From Gemmobacter serpentinus (lineage in GTDB: Bacteria > Pseudomonadota > Alphaproteobacteria > Rhodobacterales > Rhodobacteraceae), in the NCBI RefSeq assembly GCF_008973825.1, contig NZ_WCHR01000016.1, positions 341,946 through 405,945 on the forward strand: DNA of 64,000 bases, written 5' to 3'. The stretch's first letter is position 1. Each line of letters begins with the position of its first letter. A model generated the notes under the pieces. The model had not been told where the DNA came from. It did no database searches and saw only the letters and a list, made by a program, of their open reading frames with translations. Shown one piece after another: positions 9,398-19,757 of this stretch. Made by a program: the position numbers and the translations under genes.

Positions 9398-9526
9398 GAC
9401 CGGGCCCCTCTGACGGCAATGCCGTGATGTCGGACCGCATCGAGTGCGCTCGATGTCAGCCCGGACGTGTTCTTTCGCGGGAACCGGGACAAGGCATTGG
9501 CGCTTGTCATGCGAAACGAGGTCCCG
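9398..9526 (+). promoter_or_regulatory. structured leader RNA of the TerC gene (copy A)
   Basis: The block GACCGGGCCCCTCTG (9398-9412) is followed by hairpin ACGGC-AAT-GCCGT (9413-9425), GATGTCGG (9426-9433), and a second hairpin CATCGAG-TGCG-CTCGATG. An outer pairing CCGGGC (9400-9405) with GCCCGG (9459-9464) closes the unit. Nearer the gene, CGGGAC at about 9485-9490 can pair with GTCCCG (9521-9526), which abuts the start codon and could mask initiation. The same first block, hairpin position and GATGTCGG occur before the DUF475 gene at 54.9 kb. Candidate riboswitch; probably the published terC RNA motif, to be verified. Confidence 0.7.
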
Positions 9527-10516
9527 ATGGAATTTCTGACAAGTCTGTTTTTGGGAACACAGGTCTGGATGTGGCTTGTGTTCATTGCAATCGTCCTCAC
9601 CCTGCTGGTGCTGGATCTGGGGGTCTTCAACAAGGAAGACCATGAGATCGGCGTGGCCGAAAGCCTGAAGATGTCGGCTTTCTATATCCTGCTGGGCCTG
9701 GGCTTTTCCGGCTTTGTCTATTGGCAACTGGGCAGCACCGCCACGGCGCAATATCTGACCGCCTTTGTTGTGGAAAAGACGCTGGCGCTGGACAATATCT
9801 TTGTCATCGCGCTGATCTTCAGCTTCTTCGCCATTCCGCGCATGTATCAGCACCGCGTGCTGTTCTGGGGTATCCTGGGCGTGATCGTGTTGCGTGGCAT
9901 CATGATCGCCTTGGGTGCGAGCATCGTCGCCTCGTATCACTGGGTGCTCTATATCTTTGCGGTCTTCCTGATCCTTACGGGCATCAAGATGCTGTTTTCC
10001 TCGGATGAGGAGCCGGATCTGGCCAATAACAAGCTGCTGAAGTTCATGAAGGGGCGGTTCCGCATCACCGATGAGCTACATGGCAACCAGTTCTTCGTGA
10101 AGCAGCCCGATCCGAAAACCGGCCGCCTTGTGCGCAGCATGACCCCGCTGTTCCTTGCGCTGCTGATGATCGAATTTGCCGACCTGATCTTCGCGGTCGA
10201 CTCGGTGCCCGCAGTCTTCACCATCACCACCGACACATTCATCGTCTACACCTCGAACATCTTCGCGATCCTTGGCCTGCGGGCGCTGTTCTTCGCGCTG
10301 TCGGCGATCCTGCACCGCTTTGCCTATCTGAAATACGCGCTGTCGGTTCTGCTGGTCTTCATCGGCTCCAAGATCTTCATCGCCAAGGCGATGGGTTGGG
10401 AAAAATTCCCGCCGGAATGGTCGCTTGGCATCACCTTCGCCATTCTCGGCGCGGGCGTGCTGGTGTCGCTGTGGAAGACCAAGGATGGTCAGGCTGACCA
10501 TTCCAGCAAGGCCTGA
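9527..10516 (+). CDS. TerC-family integral membrane protein (Alx-like)
   Basis: A 329-residue protein with about nine membrane helices. TerC/Alx hallmarks are LDNIFVIALIFSFFAIP after the first helices and the later FADLIFAVDSVPAVFTITTD, in which acidic residues inside helices are thought to bind a metal ion. TerC/Alx/MeeY proteins take part in manganese export or metalation of secreted proteins. Start ATG 9527 (MEFLTSLFLGTQ) is chosen over 9467 because the latter lies inside the conserved leader and ACGAGG precedes 9527. Monocistronic: own leader and own terminator. Confidence 0.93.
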   Translation: MEFLTSLFLGTQVWMWLVFIAIVLTLLVLDLGVFNKEDHEIGVAESLKMSAFYILLGLGFSGFVYWQLGSTATAQYLTAFVVEKTLALDNIFVIALIFSFFAIPRMYQHRVLFWGILGVIVLRGIMIALGASIVASYHWVLYIFAVFLILTGIKMLFSSDEEPDLANNKLLKFMKGRFRITDELHGNQFFVKQPDPKTGRLVRSMTPLFLALLMIEFADLIFAVDSVPAVFTITTDTFIVYTSNIFAILGLRALFFALSAILHRFAYLKYALSVLLVFIGSKIFIAKAMGWEKFPPEWSLGITFAILGAGVLVSLWKTKDGQADHSSKA

Positions 10517-10530
10517 CCGGCCGCAAATCA

Positions 10531-10554
10531 GGGGATGGCGGTAACGCCATCCCC
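10531..10554 (+). terminator. hairpin after the TerC gene
   Basis: GGGGATGGCG-GTAA-CGCCATCCCC forms a perfect 10-bp stem 15 bases after the stop, followed by only a short TTC. A strong stem with a weak U-tract. Confidence 0.55.
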
Positions 10555-10561
10555 TTCGGGC

Positions 10562-10590
10562 TTGCATTTCAGGCCCAACCGGCCTATATG
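10562..10590 (+). promoter_or_regulatory. candidate promoter of the rimP-nusA-ylxR-infB operon
   Basis: TTGCAT (10562-10567) and TATATG (10585-10590) are separated by exactly 17 bases. Predicted RNA start near 10597 gives a leader of about 90 bases before rimP. Confidence 0.5.
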
Positions 10591-10642
10591 GCCTTCAACA
10601 GCGGCGCTTGCGGGTCCAAACCGGAAGCCCATCGAAAGATGC

Positions 10643-10670
10643 AAACGGGCCCTGTGCGCCCGTTTTTTGT
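10643..10670 (+). terminator. intrinsic terminator/attenuator upstream of rimP
   Basis: AAACGGGC-CCTGTGC-GCCCGTTT forms an 8-bp perfect stem followed by a run of six T in total. It ends about 15 bases before the rimP start, inside the leader predicted from the promoter at 10562, so RNA polymerase must pass it to express the operon. It reads as an attenuator, not the end of an upstream gene, because the TerC gene already has a hairpin. Confidence 0.7.
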
Positions 10671-10685
10671 ATTTGGAACCCAGGC

Positions 10686-11297
10686 ATGACCGATCTCATC
10701 GCCAAGACCGCCATCGACCGCCGGTTGGCCGACATCATCGGCCCCGTCATCGAGGGGCTCGGATTCGAACTGGTCCGTATCCGCCTGATGGGCGGCAAGA
10801 CCCGTATCCTCCAGATCATGGTGGATCGCCCCGATGGCGGGATCGAGGTGGATGAATGCGCGACCTGCTCCACCGCAGTTTCTGCGGTGCTGGATGTGGA
10901 AGATCCGATCGAGGACAACTATGTTCTTGAAGTGTCTTCTCCCGGCATCGACCGGCCGCTGACCCGGCTGAAGGATTTCGACATGTGGGTCGATTACGAG
11001 GCCCGCCTGGAAACCACTGAACTGATCGATGGTCGTCGCCGCTTTAAGGGTGTGCTGCAGGGCACCGAGGGCGACGAGGTGCTGATCGAGATCGAGGAAG
11101 GCGGCGAGACGTTGACCATCGGTCTGCAATTCGACTGGCTGTCGGATGCGAAATTGCTGCTGACCGACGAGCTGATCGCCGAGGTGCTGCGTCAGCGCAA
11201 GGAATCTGGGGTCATCGACGAGTCGAAATTCGACGAGATCGAGGAATCCGAGGGCGATGAGGAAGACGATACCGATGCCCCGGTGACCAGGCACTGA
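10686..11297 (+). CDS. rimP: ribosome maturation factor RimP
   Basis: A 203-residue 30S assembly factor. The N-terminal domain includes [20 protein letters not shown] and [29 protein letters not shown] is the family signature, and the second, SH3-like domain spans about residues 95-165. The C-terminus carries an acidic extension ([14 protein letters not shown]). First gene of the conserved operon with nusA, ylxR and infB. ATG 10686 is used because the open frame upstream covers the terminator hairpin. Its last codons lie in a 12-bp tandem duplication. Confidence 0.96.
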   Translation: MTDLIAKTAIDRRLADIIGPVIEGLGFELVRIRLMGGKTRILQIMVDRPDGGIEVDECATCSTAVSAVLDVEDPIEDNYVLEVSSPGIDRPLTRLKDFDMWVDYEARLETTELIDGRRRFKGVLQGTEGDEVLIEIEEGGETLTIGLQFDWLSDAKLLLTDELIAEVLRQRKESGVIDESKFDEIEESEGDEEDDTDAPVTRH

Positions 11298-11310
11298 GCC
11301 AGGCACTGAG
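11287..11310. repeat. 12-bp tandem duplication over the rimP stop
   Basis: CCAGGCACTGAG occurs twice head to tail (11287-11298 and 11299-11310). The first copy holds the rimP stop TGA; the second is in the intergenic gap. Confidence 0.9.
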
Positions 11311-11387
11311 ACTGCAAGGCAGCCAGGCTGCCAAGTATGACGACTGAACGAGTAACGACCGAACACTGACCGGCCAAGAGGACAATC

Positions 11388-13004
11388 ATGGCGATTACGT
11401 CTGCGAACCAGCTGGAGCTTCTGCAAACCGCCGAGGCCGTCGCGCGCGAGAAGATGATCGACCCGGATCTGGTGATCCAGGCGATGGAGGAATCCCTCGC
11501 CCGTGCCGCGAAATCGCGTTACGGCACCGAGCTGGATATCCGCGTGAAGATCGACCGCAAGACCGGCCGCGCCACCTTTGCGCGCGTCCGCACCGTGGTG
11601 GCCGATGAAGAGTTCGAGAACCATCACGCGCATCTGACCGTGAAACAGGCGAAATCCTATCTGGCCGATCCGCAGCTGGGCGATGAGGTCATTGACGAGG
11701 TGCCGCCGGTCGATCTGGGCCGGATCGCCGCGCAAAGCGCCAAGCAGGTCATCCTGCAAAAGGTGCGCGAGGCCGAGCGTGACCGTCAATATGACGAATT
11801 CAAGGAGCGCAAGGGCACCATCATCAATGGTGTGGTCAAGCGTGAGGAATACGGCAATCTTATCGTCGATATCGGCCGGGGCGAAGGCATCCTGCGCCGC
11901 AATGAGAAGATCGGCCGCGAAAGCTATCGCCCGAATGACCGGATCCGCTGCTATGTGAAAGACGTGCGCCGCGAGACCCGGGGGCCGCAGGTCTTCCTGT
12001 CGCGCACCGATCCGCAATTCATGGCGGAACTGTTCAAGATGGAAGTGCCGGAAATCTATGACGGCATCATCGAGATCAAGGCCGTTGCCCGTGATCCGGG
12101 TTCGCGCGCCAAGATCGCCGTCATCAGCTTTGACAACTCCATCGATCCGGTCGGTGCCTGCGTCGGTATGCGCGGCTCGCGCGTGCAGGCGGTGGTGAAC
12201 GAGCTGCAGGGCGAGAAGATCGACATCATTCCGTGGAATGACGATACCGCGACCTTCCTCGTGAACGCGCTGCAACCGGCCGAAGTGTCGAAAGTGGTGT
12301 TTGACGAAGAGGCGGGCAAGATCGAGGTTGTGGTGCCGGATGAGCAGCTGTCGCTGGCCATCGGCCGTCGCGGCCAGAACGTGCGTCTGGCCTCGCAACT
12401 GACCAGCCTTGATATCGACATCATGACCGAGGCCGAGGAATCGGCGCGTCGTCAGGCCGAGTTCGCCGAGCGCACCAAACTTTACATGGATACGCTCGAC
12501 ATCGACGAGATGATGGCGCAGCTTCTGGTCGCCGAAGGCTTCACCAATCTGGAAGAAGTCGCCTATGTCGATCTGGACGAGTTGCTGTCGATCGACGGTT
12601 TCGACGAGGGGACCGCGTCCGAATTGCAGGCCCGTGCCCGCGATTATATCGAAGAACAGAACCGCAAGGCCATCGAGACCGCGCGCGAGCTGGGCGTCGA
12701 GGACAGCCTGTTCAACTTCGAAGGCCTGACGCCGCAAATGATCGAGGCACTGGCCAAGGACGGCATCAAGACGCTGGAAGACTTTGCGACCTGCGCCGAC
12801 TGGGAACTGGCTGGTGGCTGGACCACCGAAAACGGTCAGCGCAAGAAGGATGAAGGCGTGCTCGAGAAGTTCGAGATGACGCTGGAAGAGGCGCAGACCC
12901 TGATCATGACCGCGCGGGTCATGCTGGGTTGGGTTGACCCGACCGAGATGGAGGCTGCCGAAGCCGACGAGGAAGATGACGCCGATGCGGAGGCCGAGGC
13001 CTGA
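11388..13004 (+). CDS. nusA: transcription termination/antitermination protein NusA
   Basis: A 538-residue RNA-polymerase-associated factor controlling pausing, termination and antitermination. Order: N-terminal RNAP-binding domain (about 1-130), S1 domain starting at [19 protein letters not shown]1 with [21 protein letters not shown]2 with [17 protein letters not shown], then two helix-hairpin-helix repeats ([16 protein letters not shown] and the [12 protein letters not shown] segment), and an acidic tail ([14 protein letters not shown]). Separated from rimP by 90 bases with no clear terminator. The acidic tail is usual in alphaproteobacteria. Confidence 0.97.
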   Translation: MAITSANQLELLQTAEAVAREKMIDPDLVIQAMEESLARAAKSRYGTELDIRVKIDRKTGRATFARVRTVVADEEFENHHAHLTVKQAKSYLADPQLGDEVIDEVPPVDLGRIAAQSAKQVILQKVREAERDRQYDEFKERKGTIINGVVKREEYGNLIVDIGRGEGILRRNEKIGRESYRPNDRIRCYVKDVRRETRGPQVFLSRTDPQFMAELFKMEVPEIYDGIIEIKAVARDPGSRAKIAVISFDNSIDPVGACVGMRGSRVQAVVNELQGEKIDIIPWNDDTATFLVNALQPAEVSKVVFDEEAGKIEVVVPDEQLSLAIGRRGQNVRLASQLTSLDIDIMTEAEESARRQAEFAERTKLYMDTLDIDEMMAQLLVAEGFTNLEEVAYVDLDELLSIDGFDEGTASELQARARDYIEEQNRKAIETARELGVEDSLFNFEGLTPQMIEALAKDGIKTLEDFATCADWELAGGWTTENGQRKKDEGVLEKFEMTLEEAQTLIMTARVMLGWVDPTEMEAAEADEEDDADAEAEA

Positions 13005-13018
13005 GCCTCGGATCTTCG

Positions 13019-13659
13019 ATGACGCGCGGCGGTCACAAGGACGCGGATGAAGGCCCGGAACGGCGTTGCATCGTTTCGGGCGAGGTCGGGCCGAAGGCCG
13101 GGCTGATCCGTTTTGTCGCCGGGCCGGATGGCGTGGTGGTGCCCGATCTGATGGGCAAGCTGCCGGGCCGGGGTTTCTGGGTGACCAGCAGCCGCGAGGC
13201 CCTGGATCGTGCCGCGGGCAAGGGACTGTTTTCCCGCGCGGCGCGGGCCAAGGTGACGCCGCCCGCCGAACTGGCAGACCTCATCGAAGGGATGCTGGCG
13301 AAGCGCGTGGTGGAACTGCTGAGCCTTGCCCGCAAGGCGGGGCTGGCGGTGACCGGCTACGAGAAGGTGAAGGGCTGGCTGGTGGATGGACGGGCAACCG
13401 TCTTGATCCAGGCCAGTGACGGGTCGGAACGGGGCAAATCGAAGCTTCGCCCGCCTGCGAAGACGGGGTTGTTTATAGGCTGCCTGACCGGTCAGGAAAT
13501 CGGTTTGGCTTTTGGCCGTGAAAGTGCCATACACGGCGCGCTTGCGGCTGGTGGACTCAGCAACCGTGTTGTAGAGGAAGCGGCAAGGCTGGCAGGGCTC
13601 CGGGGTGGAGCAGGCCAGCAGGACGGCGGCGAGACCGCCGGAGAGGATACGAAGACGGT

Positions 13660-13663
<4 letters not shown>
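13019..13663 (+). CDS. ylxR: YlxR (DUF448) RNA-binding protein with L7Ae-like C-terminal domain
   Basis: A 214-residue protein between nusA and infB, the usual place of YlxR. The N-terminal DUF448 domain shows [21 protein letters not shown] and PGRGFWV. The second half (about 95-190) resembles the L7Ae/L30e fold: [19 protein letters not shown] then [11 protein letters not shown]. This fused form is normal in alphaproteobacteria. Role: RNA binding, possibly on nascent transcripts or RNase P; not settled. It starts 15 bases after nusA, and its stop overlaps the infB ATG by four bases. Confidence 0.9.
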
Positions 13664-16290
<2,627 letters not shown>

Positions 16291-16311
16291 TGCTGACGGA
16301 CGGGACTTTGC

Positions 16312-16340
16312 AAAGGGCCGGACGTGATGTCCGGCCCTTT
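16312..16340 (+). terminator. infB operon terminator
   Basis: AAAGGGCCGGAC (16312-16323), loop GTGAT, then GTCCGGCCCTTT (16329-16340): a 12-bp perfect stem beginning 21 bases after the infB stop. From 16341 to 16494 I see no gene. Confidence 0.75.
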
Positions 16341-16494
16341 GGCTTTGAGCCAGATTTGACGTTGGTTGGATTGCAGTTGGCCGGTTGGAAGCTGGCTGGC
16401 ACATCCCGTCGTCATGATCCGGCCAAGCTCAATCCGGGTTCTACTGGGGGATACCCCGTCGCGTGTTTTGGGGCCCGCTTGCCGACAGCAGGCC

Positions 16495-16537
16495 AAAAAG
16501 ACAAAGGCCGGGCACTGTGCCCGGCCTTTGTCTTTTT
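16495..16537. terminator. 20-bp perfect hairpin, bidirectional terminator
   Basis: Left arm 16495-16514 and right arm 16518-16537 are exact complements around a 3-base CTG loop. The arms begin with five A and end with five T, so a U-run follows the GC-rich core on either strand. It can end both the infB transcript and the minus-strand 46-residue gene at 16574-16714. Confidence 0.8.
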
Positions 16538-16573
16538 GCTGGTATAGCCACCGCACTGGCGGCCATTGCTGGC

Positions 16574-16714
16574 CTAGCGTGCGTGGGCCTGAACCACCGG
16601 AACGCCGACAAAGGTCTTGTCATCGACCCGAACCATCAGCTTGCCGTCTTGCGTTGAGCCGACGACGATACCCTGCACCGAAATGCAAGTGCCCAAGGAA
16701 ATGGTACGCAGCAT
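16574..16714 (-). CDS. small conserved-type protein, 46 residues (MLxTI family)
   Basis: A 46-residue protein beginning MLRTISLGTCISVQGIVV and ending in VPVVQAHAR. GGGGGG lies 4 bases before the ATG. Its first 40 residues align without gaps to the N-terminal extension of the sulfate-binding protein at 39902: 14 identities, including Met-Leu, Thr-Ile, Gly8, Ser12, Gln-Gly-Ile at 14-16, Asp-Gly at 23-24, Gly37 and Pro39. This similarity is the main reason to call it a gene. No function is known to me; the pattern suggests a small beta-rich domain. The 20-bp hairpin is its likely terminator. Confidence 0.75.
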   Translation of the reverse strand: MLRTISLGTCISVQGIVVGSTQDGKLMVRVDDKTFVGVPVVQAHAR

Positions 16715-16822
16715 GAATCCCCCCGAATTGCTACCTAAGTGCGATCTAGCCTCAAAAAAGTCATAAAAGGAATAAGAAAAAATTAAGCAGTCGAGGAAAT
16801 TTTTGGAGAAATAATATGCAGA

Positions 16823-17221
16823 TCAGAGCCAGTCGCGCAGGATCGGGATCAAGGGGATATCGGCCGGGGGCATCGGATAGTCCTTCAGCGCATGGGCGCG
16901 CACCCAGGCCAGGTTCTGCCCTTCGCGCCCGGTAGGAATCCCCTCCCAGCGGCGGCAGGCAAACAGTGGCATCATCAGGTGGAAATCTTCGTAGCTGTGG
17001 CTGGCGAAGGTCAGCGGCGCCAGGCAGGATTTCCAGGTGTCGATGCCCAGCTCTTCCTTCAATTCGCGGATCAGACAGGCCTCCGGCGTCTCGCCGGGTT
17101 CGATCTTGCCGCCAGGAAACTCCCATAGCCCCGCCAGAGACTTGCCCTCGGGGCGCTGCGCCAGCAGCACGCGGCCATCGGAATCGATCAGGGCGACGGC
17201 GGCAACGAGAAGAAGTTTCAT
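16823..17221 (-). CDS. mutT: 8-oxo-dGTP diphosphatase MutT (Nudix)
   Basis: A 132-residue Nudix hydrolase. The Nudix box runs from GGKIEPGE at 37 to REL-x-EELG near 52-59, with all Glu ligands present. FPGGKIEPGET and the C-terminal pattern match MutT proteins that cleanse 8-oxo-dGTP. It lies downstream of argJ on the same strand with about 75 bases between, a gap that holds a palindromic repeat. argJ-mutT adjacency is common in this group. Bases 16715-16822 hold only an AT-rich stretch. Confidence 0.92.
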   Translation of the reverse strand: MKLLLVAAVALIDSDGRVLLAQRPEGKSLAGLWEFPGGKIEPGETPEACLIRELKEELGIDTWKSCLAPLTFASHSYEDFHLMMPLFACRRWEGIPTGREGQNLAWVRAHALKDYPMPPADIPLIPILRDWL

Positions 17222-17242
17222 AGGGCGGGCGGTCCACTGGGC

Positions 17243-17283
17243 CGGGACCCCAGGGGCGTTGCCCCCGGACCCCCGGGATATTC
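17243..17283 (-). repeat. interspersed GC-rich palindromic element, copy 1
   Basis: Read on the minus strand: AATATCCCGGGGGTCCGGGG, then GCAACG and GCCCCTGG. It shares its core with elements at 33045, 42751 and 48565. It fills the argJ-mutT gap. Confidence 0.7.
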
Positions 17284-17296
17284 GGAAAAGAAGAAA

Positions 17297-18691
17297 TCAG
17301 GAGCGGTAATCCGCATTGATTTCGATATAGCGATTGGTCAGGTCGCAGGTCCAGACCGTGCGCTTGGCGCGACCCATGCCGAGATCGACGCTGATGACCA
17401 GCTCTTGCTGCTTCATGTAGCTGGCCCCGGCCTCTTCAGAGTAAGAGGGCGCGCGCCAGCCTTTTTCGGCGACAAGAATATCGCCGAAGGAAATGCGCAG
17501 CTTGTCGCGTTCGGCTGCCGCGCCGGATTTGCCGACCGCCATGACGATGCGGCCCCAATTCGGGTCCTCGCCTGCCACGGCGGTTTTCACCAGCGGGCTG
17601 TCGGCGATGGCCTTGGCGACGCGGTCCGCGTCCTCCGGATTGGCGGCGCCCGTCACCCGGACCTCGACAAATTTGGTGGCGCCTTCGCCATCCTTCACCA
17701 CCTGATGCGCCAGATCGCGCATGACGGCGTGCAGGGCGGTCTCAAAGGCCTTGGCGACGGGCCCGGTGGCCTTCACCTCAGCGGCAGGGCTTTGGCCGGT
17801 GGCGGCAAGGATCAGCGCGTCGGAGGTGGAGGTGTCGCTATCGACGGTGATGGCATTGAAGGTGTCATCGGTATTACGCGACAGCAGCTTTTGCAGATTG
17901 GTGGGTGAGATCTTCGCATCGGTGAAGATATAGACCAGCATCGTTGCCATATCCGGCGCGATCATGCCCGACCCTTTGGCGATGCCGGAAATATGGATCG
18001 GACCGCCTTCGCCCTCGATCACAGCGGCCGCGCCTTTCGGGAAGGTGTCGGTGGTCATGATGGCCTCTGCGGCCATCTGGATCGATTCCTCGCGCAAATC
18101 GGCCACCAGAGCCGGGATCACTGCGGTGATGCGCTCATGCGGCAGCGGCTCGCCAATGACGCCGGTGGAGGAAGAGAAGACCCGGCTGGCGGGCAGATCA
18201 AGGGCTGCGGCAGTCGCGCCGGTGACGGCGGCCACGGCCTCATCACCGACCTTGCCGGTGAAGGCATTGGAATTGCCGGAATTCACCACGATGGCCGCAC
18301 CCGCACCGGCGGGGACTTTCATCGCCAGTTTGTCCTGACAATCACGCACGCAGCCCGCCCGGGTGCTGGATCGGGTGAAGACACCCGCAATGGAGGTGCC
18401 CGGGCAAAGGCTGACCAGCATCACGTCACGGCGGTTCTGGTATTTGATGCCCGCGCCGATGGCGGCGAAGGCTGCGCCCTTGATGACGGGCAAAGCGGGG
18501 AAGGCGGCGGGAGCCAGCGGCGAGATCTGCTTGGCCGGTTTCGCGGCTTTGGCCACGCTGGCAAGCGCCTCGCCTGCCGAGGCGACCACGCCGGAGCGCA
18601 GCCCCTCAAGCTCGGATGACAGGGCCTCGATCTTTTTCCTGAGCTTCTTCTTCAGGGTCTTCGCTTCGGATTTCCAGTCGGTCTTGGCCAT
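17297..18691 (-). CDS. argJ: bifunctional glutamate N-acetyltransferase/amino-acid acetyltransferase ArgJ
   Basis: A 464-residue ArgJ acting in the cyclic arginine pathway: it transfers acetyl from N-acetylornithine to glutamate. KGSGMIAPDMATML at 239-252 includes the autocleavage site, with Thr250 becoming the N-terminal nucleophile of the beta chain; SSTGVIGEPLP and TTDTFPKGAA are further family motifs. It is about 55 residues longer than usual at the N-terminus: a Lys-rich predicted coiled coil (residues 5-32) and an Ala-rich linker before the normal start near SPLAPAAFP (57). GGGAGG 8 bases before ATG 18691 supports the long form. Confidence 0.94.
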   Translation of the reverse strand: MAKTDWKSEAKTLKKKLRKKIEALSSELEGLRSGVVASAGEALASVAKAAKPAKQISPLAPAAFPALPVIKGAAFAAIGAGIKYQNRRDVMLVSLCPGTSIAGVFTRSSTRAGCVRDCQDKLAMKVPAGAGAAIVVNSGNSNAFTGKVGDEAVAAVTGATAAALDLPASRVFSSSTGVIGEPLPHERITAVIPALVADLREESIQMAAEAIMTTDTFPKGAAAVIEGEGGPIHISGIAKGSGMIAPDMATMLVYIFTDAKISPTNLQKLLSRNTDDTFNAITVDSDTSTSDALILAATGQSPAAEVKATGPVAKAFETALHAVMRDLAHQVVKDGEGATKFVEVRVTGAANPEDADRVAKAIADSPLVKTAVAGEDPNWGRIVMAVGKSGAAAERDKLRISFGDILVAEKGWRAPSYSEEAGASYMKQQELVISVDLGMGRAKRTVWTCDLTNRYIEINADYRS

Positions 18692-18711
18692 GGTTCCGCC
18701 CTCCCACGGGG

Positions 18712-19557
18712 TTACTTGTCCAGAAGGGTTTCATCCTTGAGCAGCGCCGGGTCAATCCCCTCGCCGGGCTTTTCGATCTTGGCGGCGGCGGTCAGGGCCT
18801 CGACCTCGGCCATGACGGCGTTCTGTTCCAGTTCGGCGGCCAGTTCGTCGCGCACGTCATCCAGCGTCGGCTGCGCGGCGGTGCGGGTCTCGACCAGCTT
18901 GATCAGGTGCCAGCCGAAATCGGTTTGCACCGGGCCTTTCAACTCGCCTGCCTTCATGGAGGTGACGGCATCCTCAAAGGGTTTCACCATCATGCCGGTG
19001 CCGAACCAGCCCAGATCACCGCCCGAGGCTGCGGTGCCATCGGTGCCATGGGTGCGCGCGGCATCGGCGAAATCGACGCCGCCCTCGATCTGCGCCTTGA
19101 TCTCTTTCGCCTTCTCTTCACTATCCACAAGGATATGCGAGGCGCGGTATTCGGTGCCGGGCACGAAATCCTTGAACTTCGCGTCATAGGCGGCCTGCAG
19201 CGCCGCATCGGTGACGGCGGATTTCACGATACCGTCGATGGCGAAGGCGGCGGTGGCCGAACGCTGGTCATTGGCCAGCTGGATCTTCTGGCGGAGCGTC
19301 AGGGTCGGTTCGGTCTTCTGGGCCAGCACGGTTTGCTGCACCAGCTGATCCAGAATGCCCTTGAACAGCAGGTCATCGGCCAGTTGCTGATATTGCGGCG
19401 GCAGACCCGCGCGCGTGGCGATCATCTGGCCCAGCGTGATTTCGGTGCCATTCACGGTGGCCACGACGGTTTCGGCCGTCGGCCCCTCGGCCCGCGCCGG
19501 GGCGGCCATCACCACCGCAAGGGCGAGCGCGCCGAGGAATGTCGTCTTTTTCGCCAT
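18712..19557 (-). CDS. periplasmic peptidyl-prolyl cis-trans isomerase, parvulin (PpiC/SurA type)
   Basis: A 281-residue exported protein. It has a signal peptide (KKTTFLGALALAVVMAAPARA, cleavage near residue 23), a SurA-like N-terminal helical part, and one parvulin domain at about 143-235, from EYRASHILVDSEEKAKEI through GGDLGWFGTGMM to FGWHLIKL. It probably helps fold exported proteins. ATG 19557 gives the signal peptide; the longer open frame upstream does not. It is followed by argJ after 20 bases and is divergent from secA, a linkage that fits its role in the secretion pathway. Confidence 0.92.
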   Translation of the reverse strand: MAKKTTFLGALALAVVMAAPARAEGPTAETVVATVNGTEITLGQMIATRAGLPPQYQQLADDLLFKGILDQLVQQTVLAQKTEPTLTLRQKIQLANDQRSATAAFAIDGIVKSAVTDAALQAAYDAKFKDFVPGTEYRASHILVDSEEKAKEIKAQIEGGVDFADAARTHGTDGTAASGGDLGWFGTGMMVKPFEDAVTSMKAGELKGPVQTDFGWHLIKLVETRTAAQPTLDDVRDELAAELEQNAVMAEVEALTAAAKIEKPGEGIDPALLKDETLLDK

Positions 19558-19757
19558 GATCACCGTCTCCTGATCGGTTGCGCCGAATGCGCCGCGTTGA
19601 CTTGGCGGTCTGGCCCCCTTAAATCGCGAAGGTCGCGCGAGACGGGGCACCTGTTCCGCACCTTTCCCGGTTCTTCTATGAAAGCTGGATGAGGCGGGCA
19701 AGGGCCAGACGCTTCAACCGCCCGCACGATCATGTCAGAAGGGACAGCGGAGAAAAC

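Noticed and set aside
9398..9526. The yybP-ykoY manganese riboswitch as the identity of the TerC leader.
   Set aside because: I cannot find the conserved GGGGAGTAG-type loop sequences of that class; the shared blocks here are different.
10584..12737. A 717-codon minus-strand frame opposite rimP and nusA.
   Set aside because: The plus strand encodes unmistakable RimP and NusA; the mirror frame is His/Asp/Leu-rich antisense translation with no recognisable domain.
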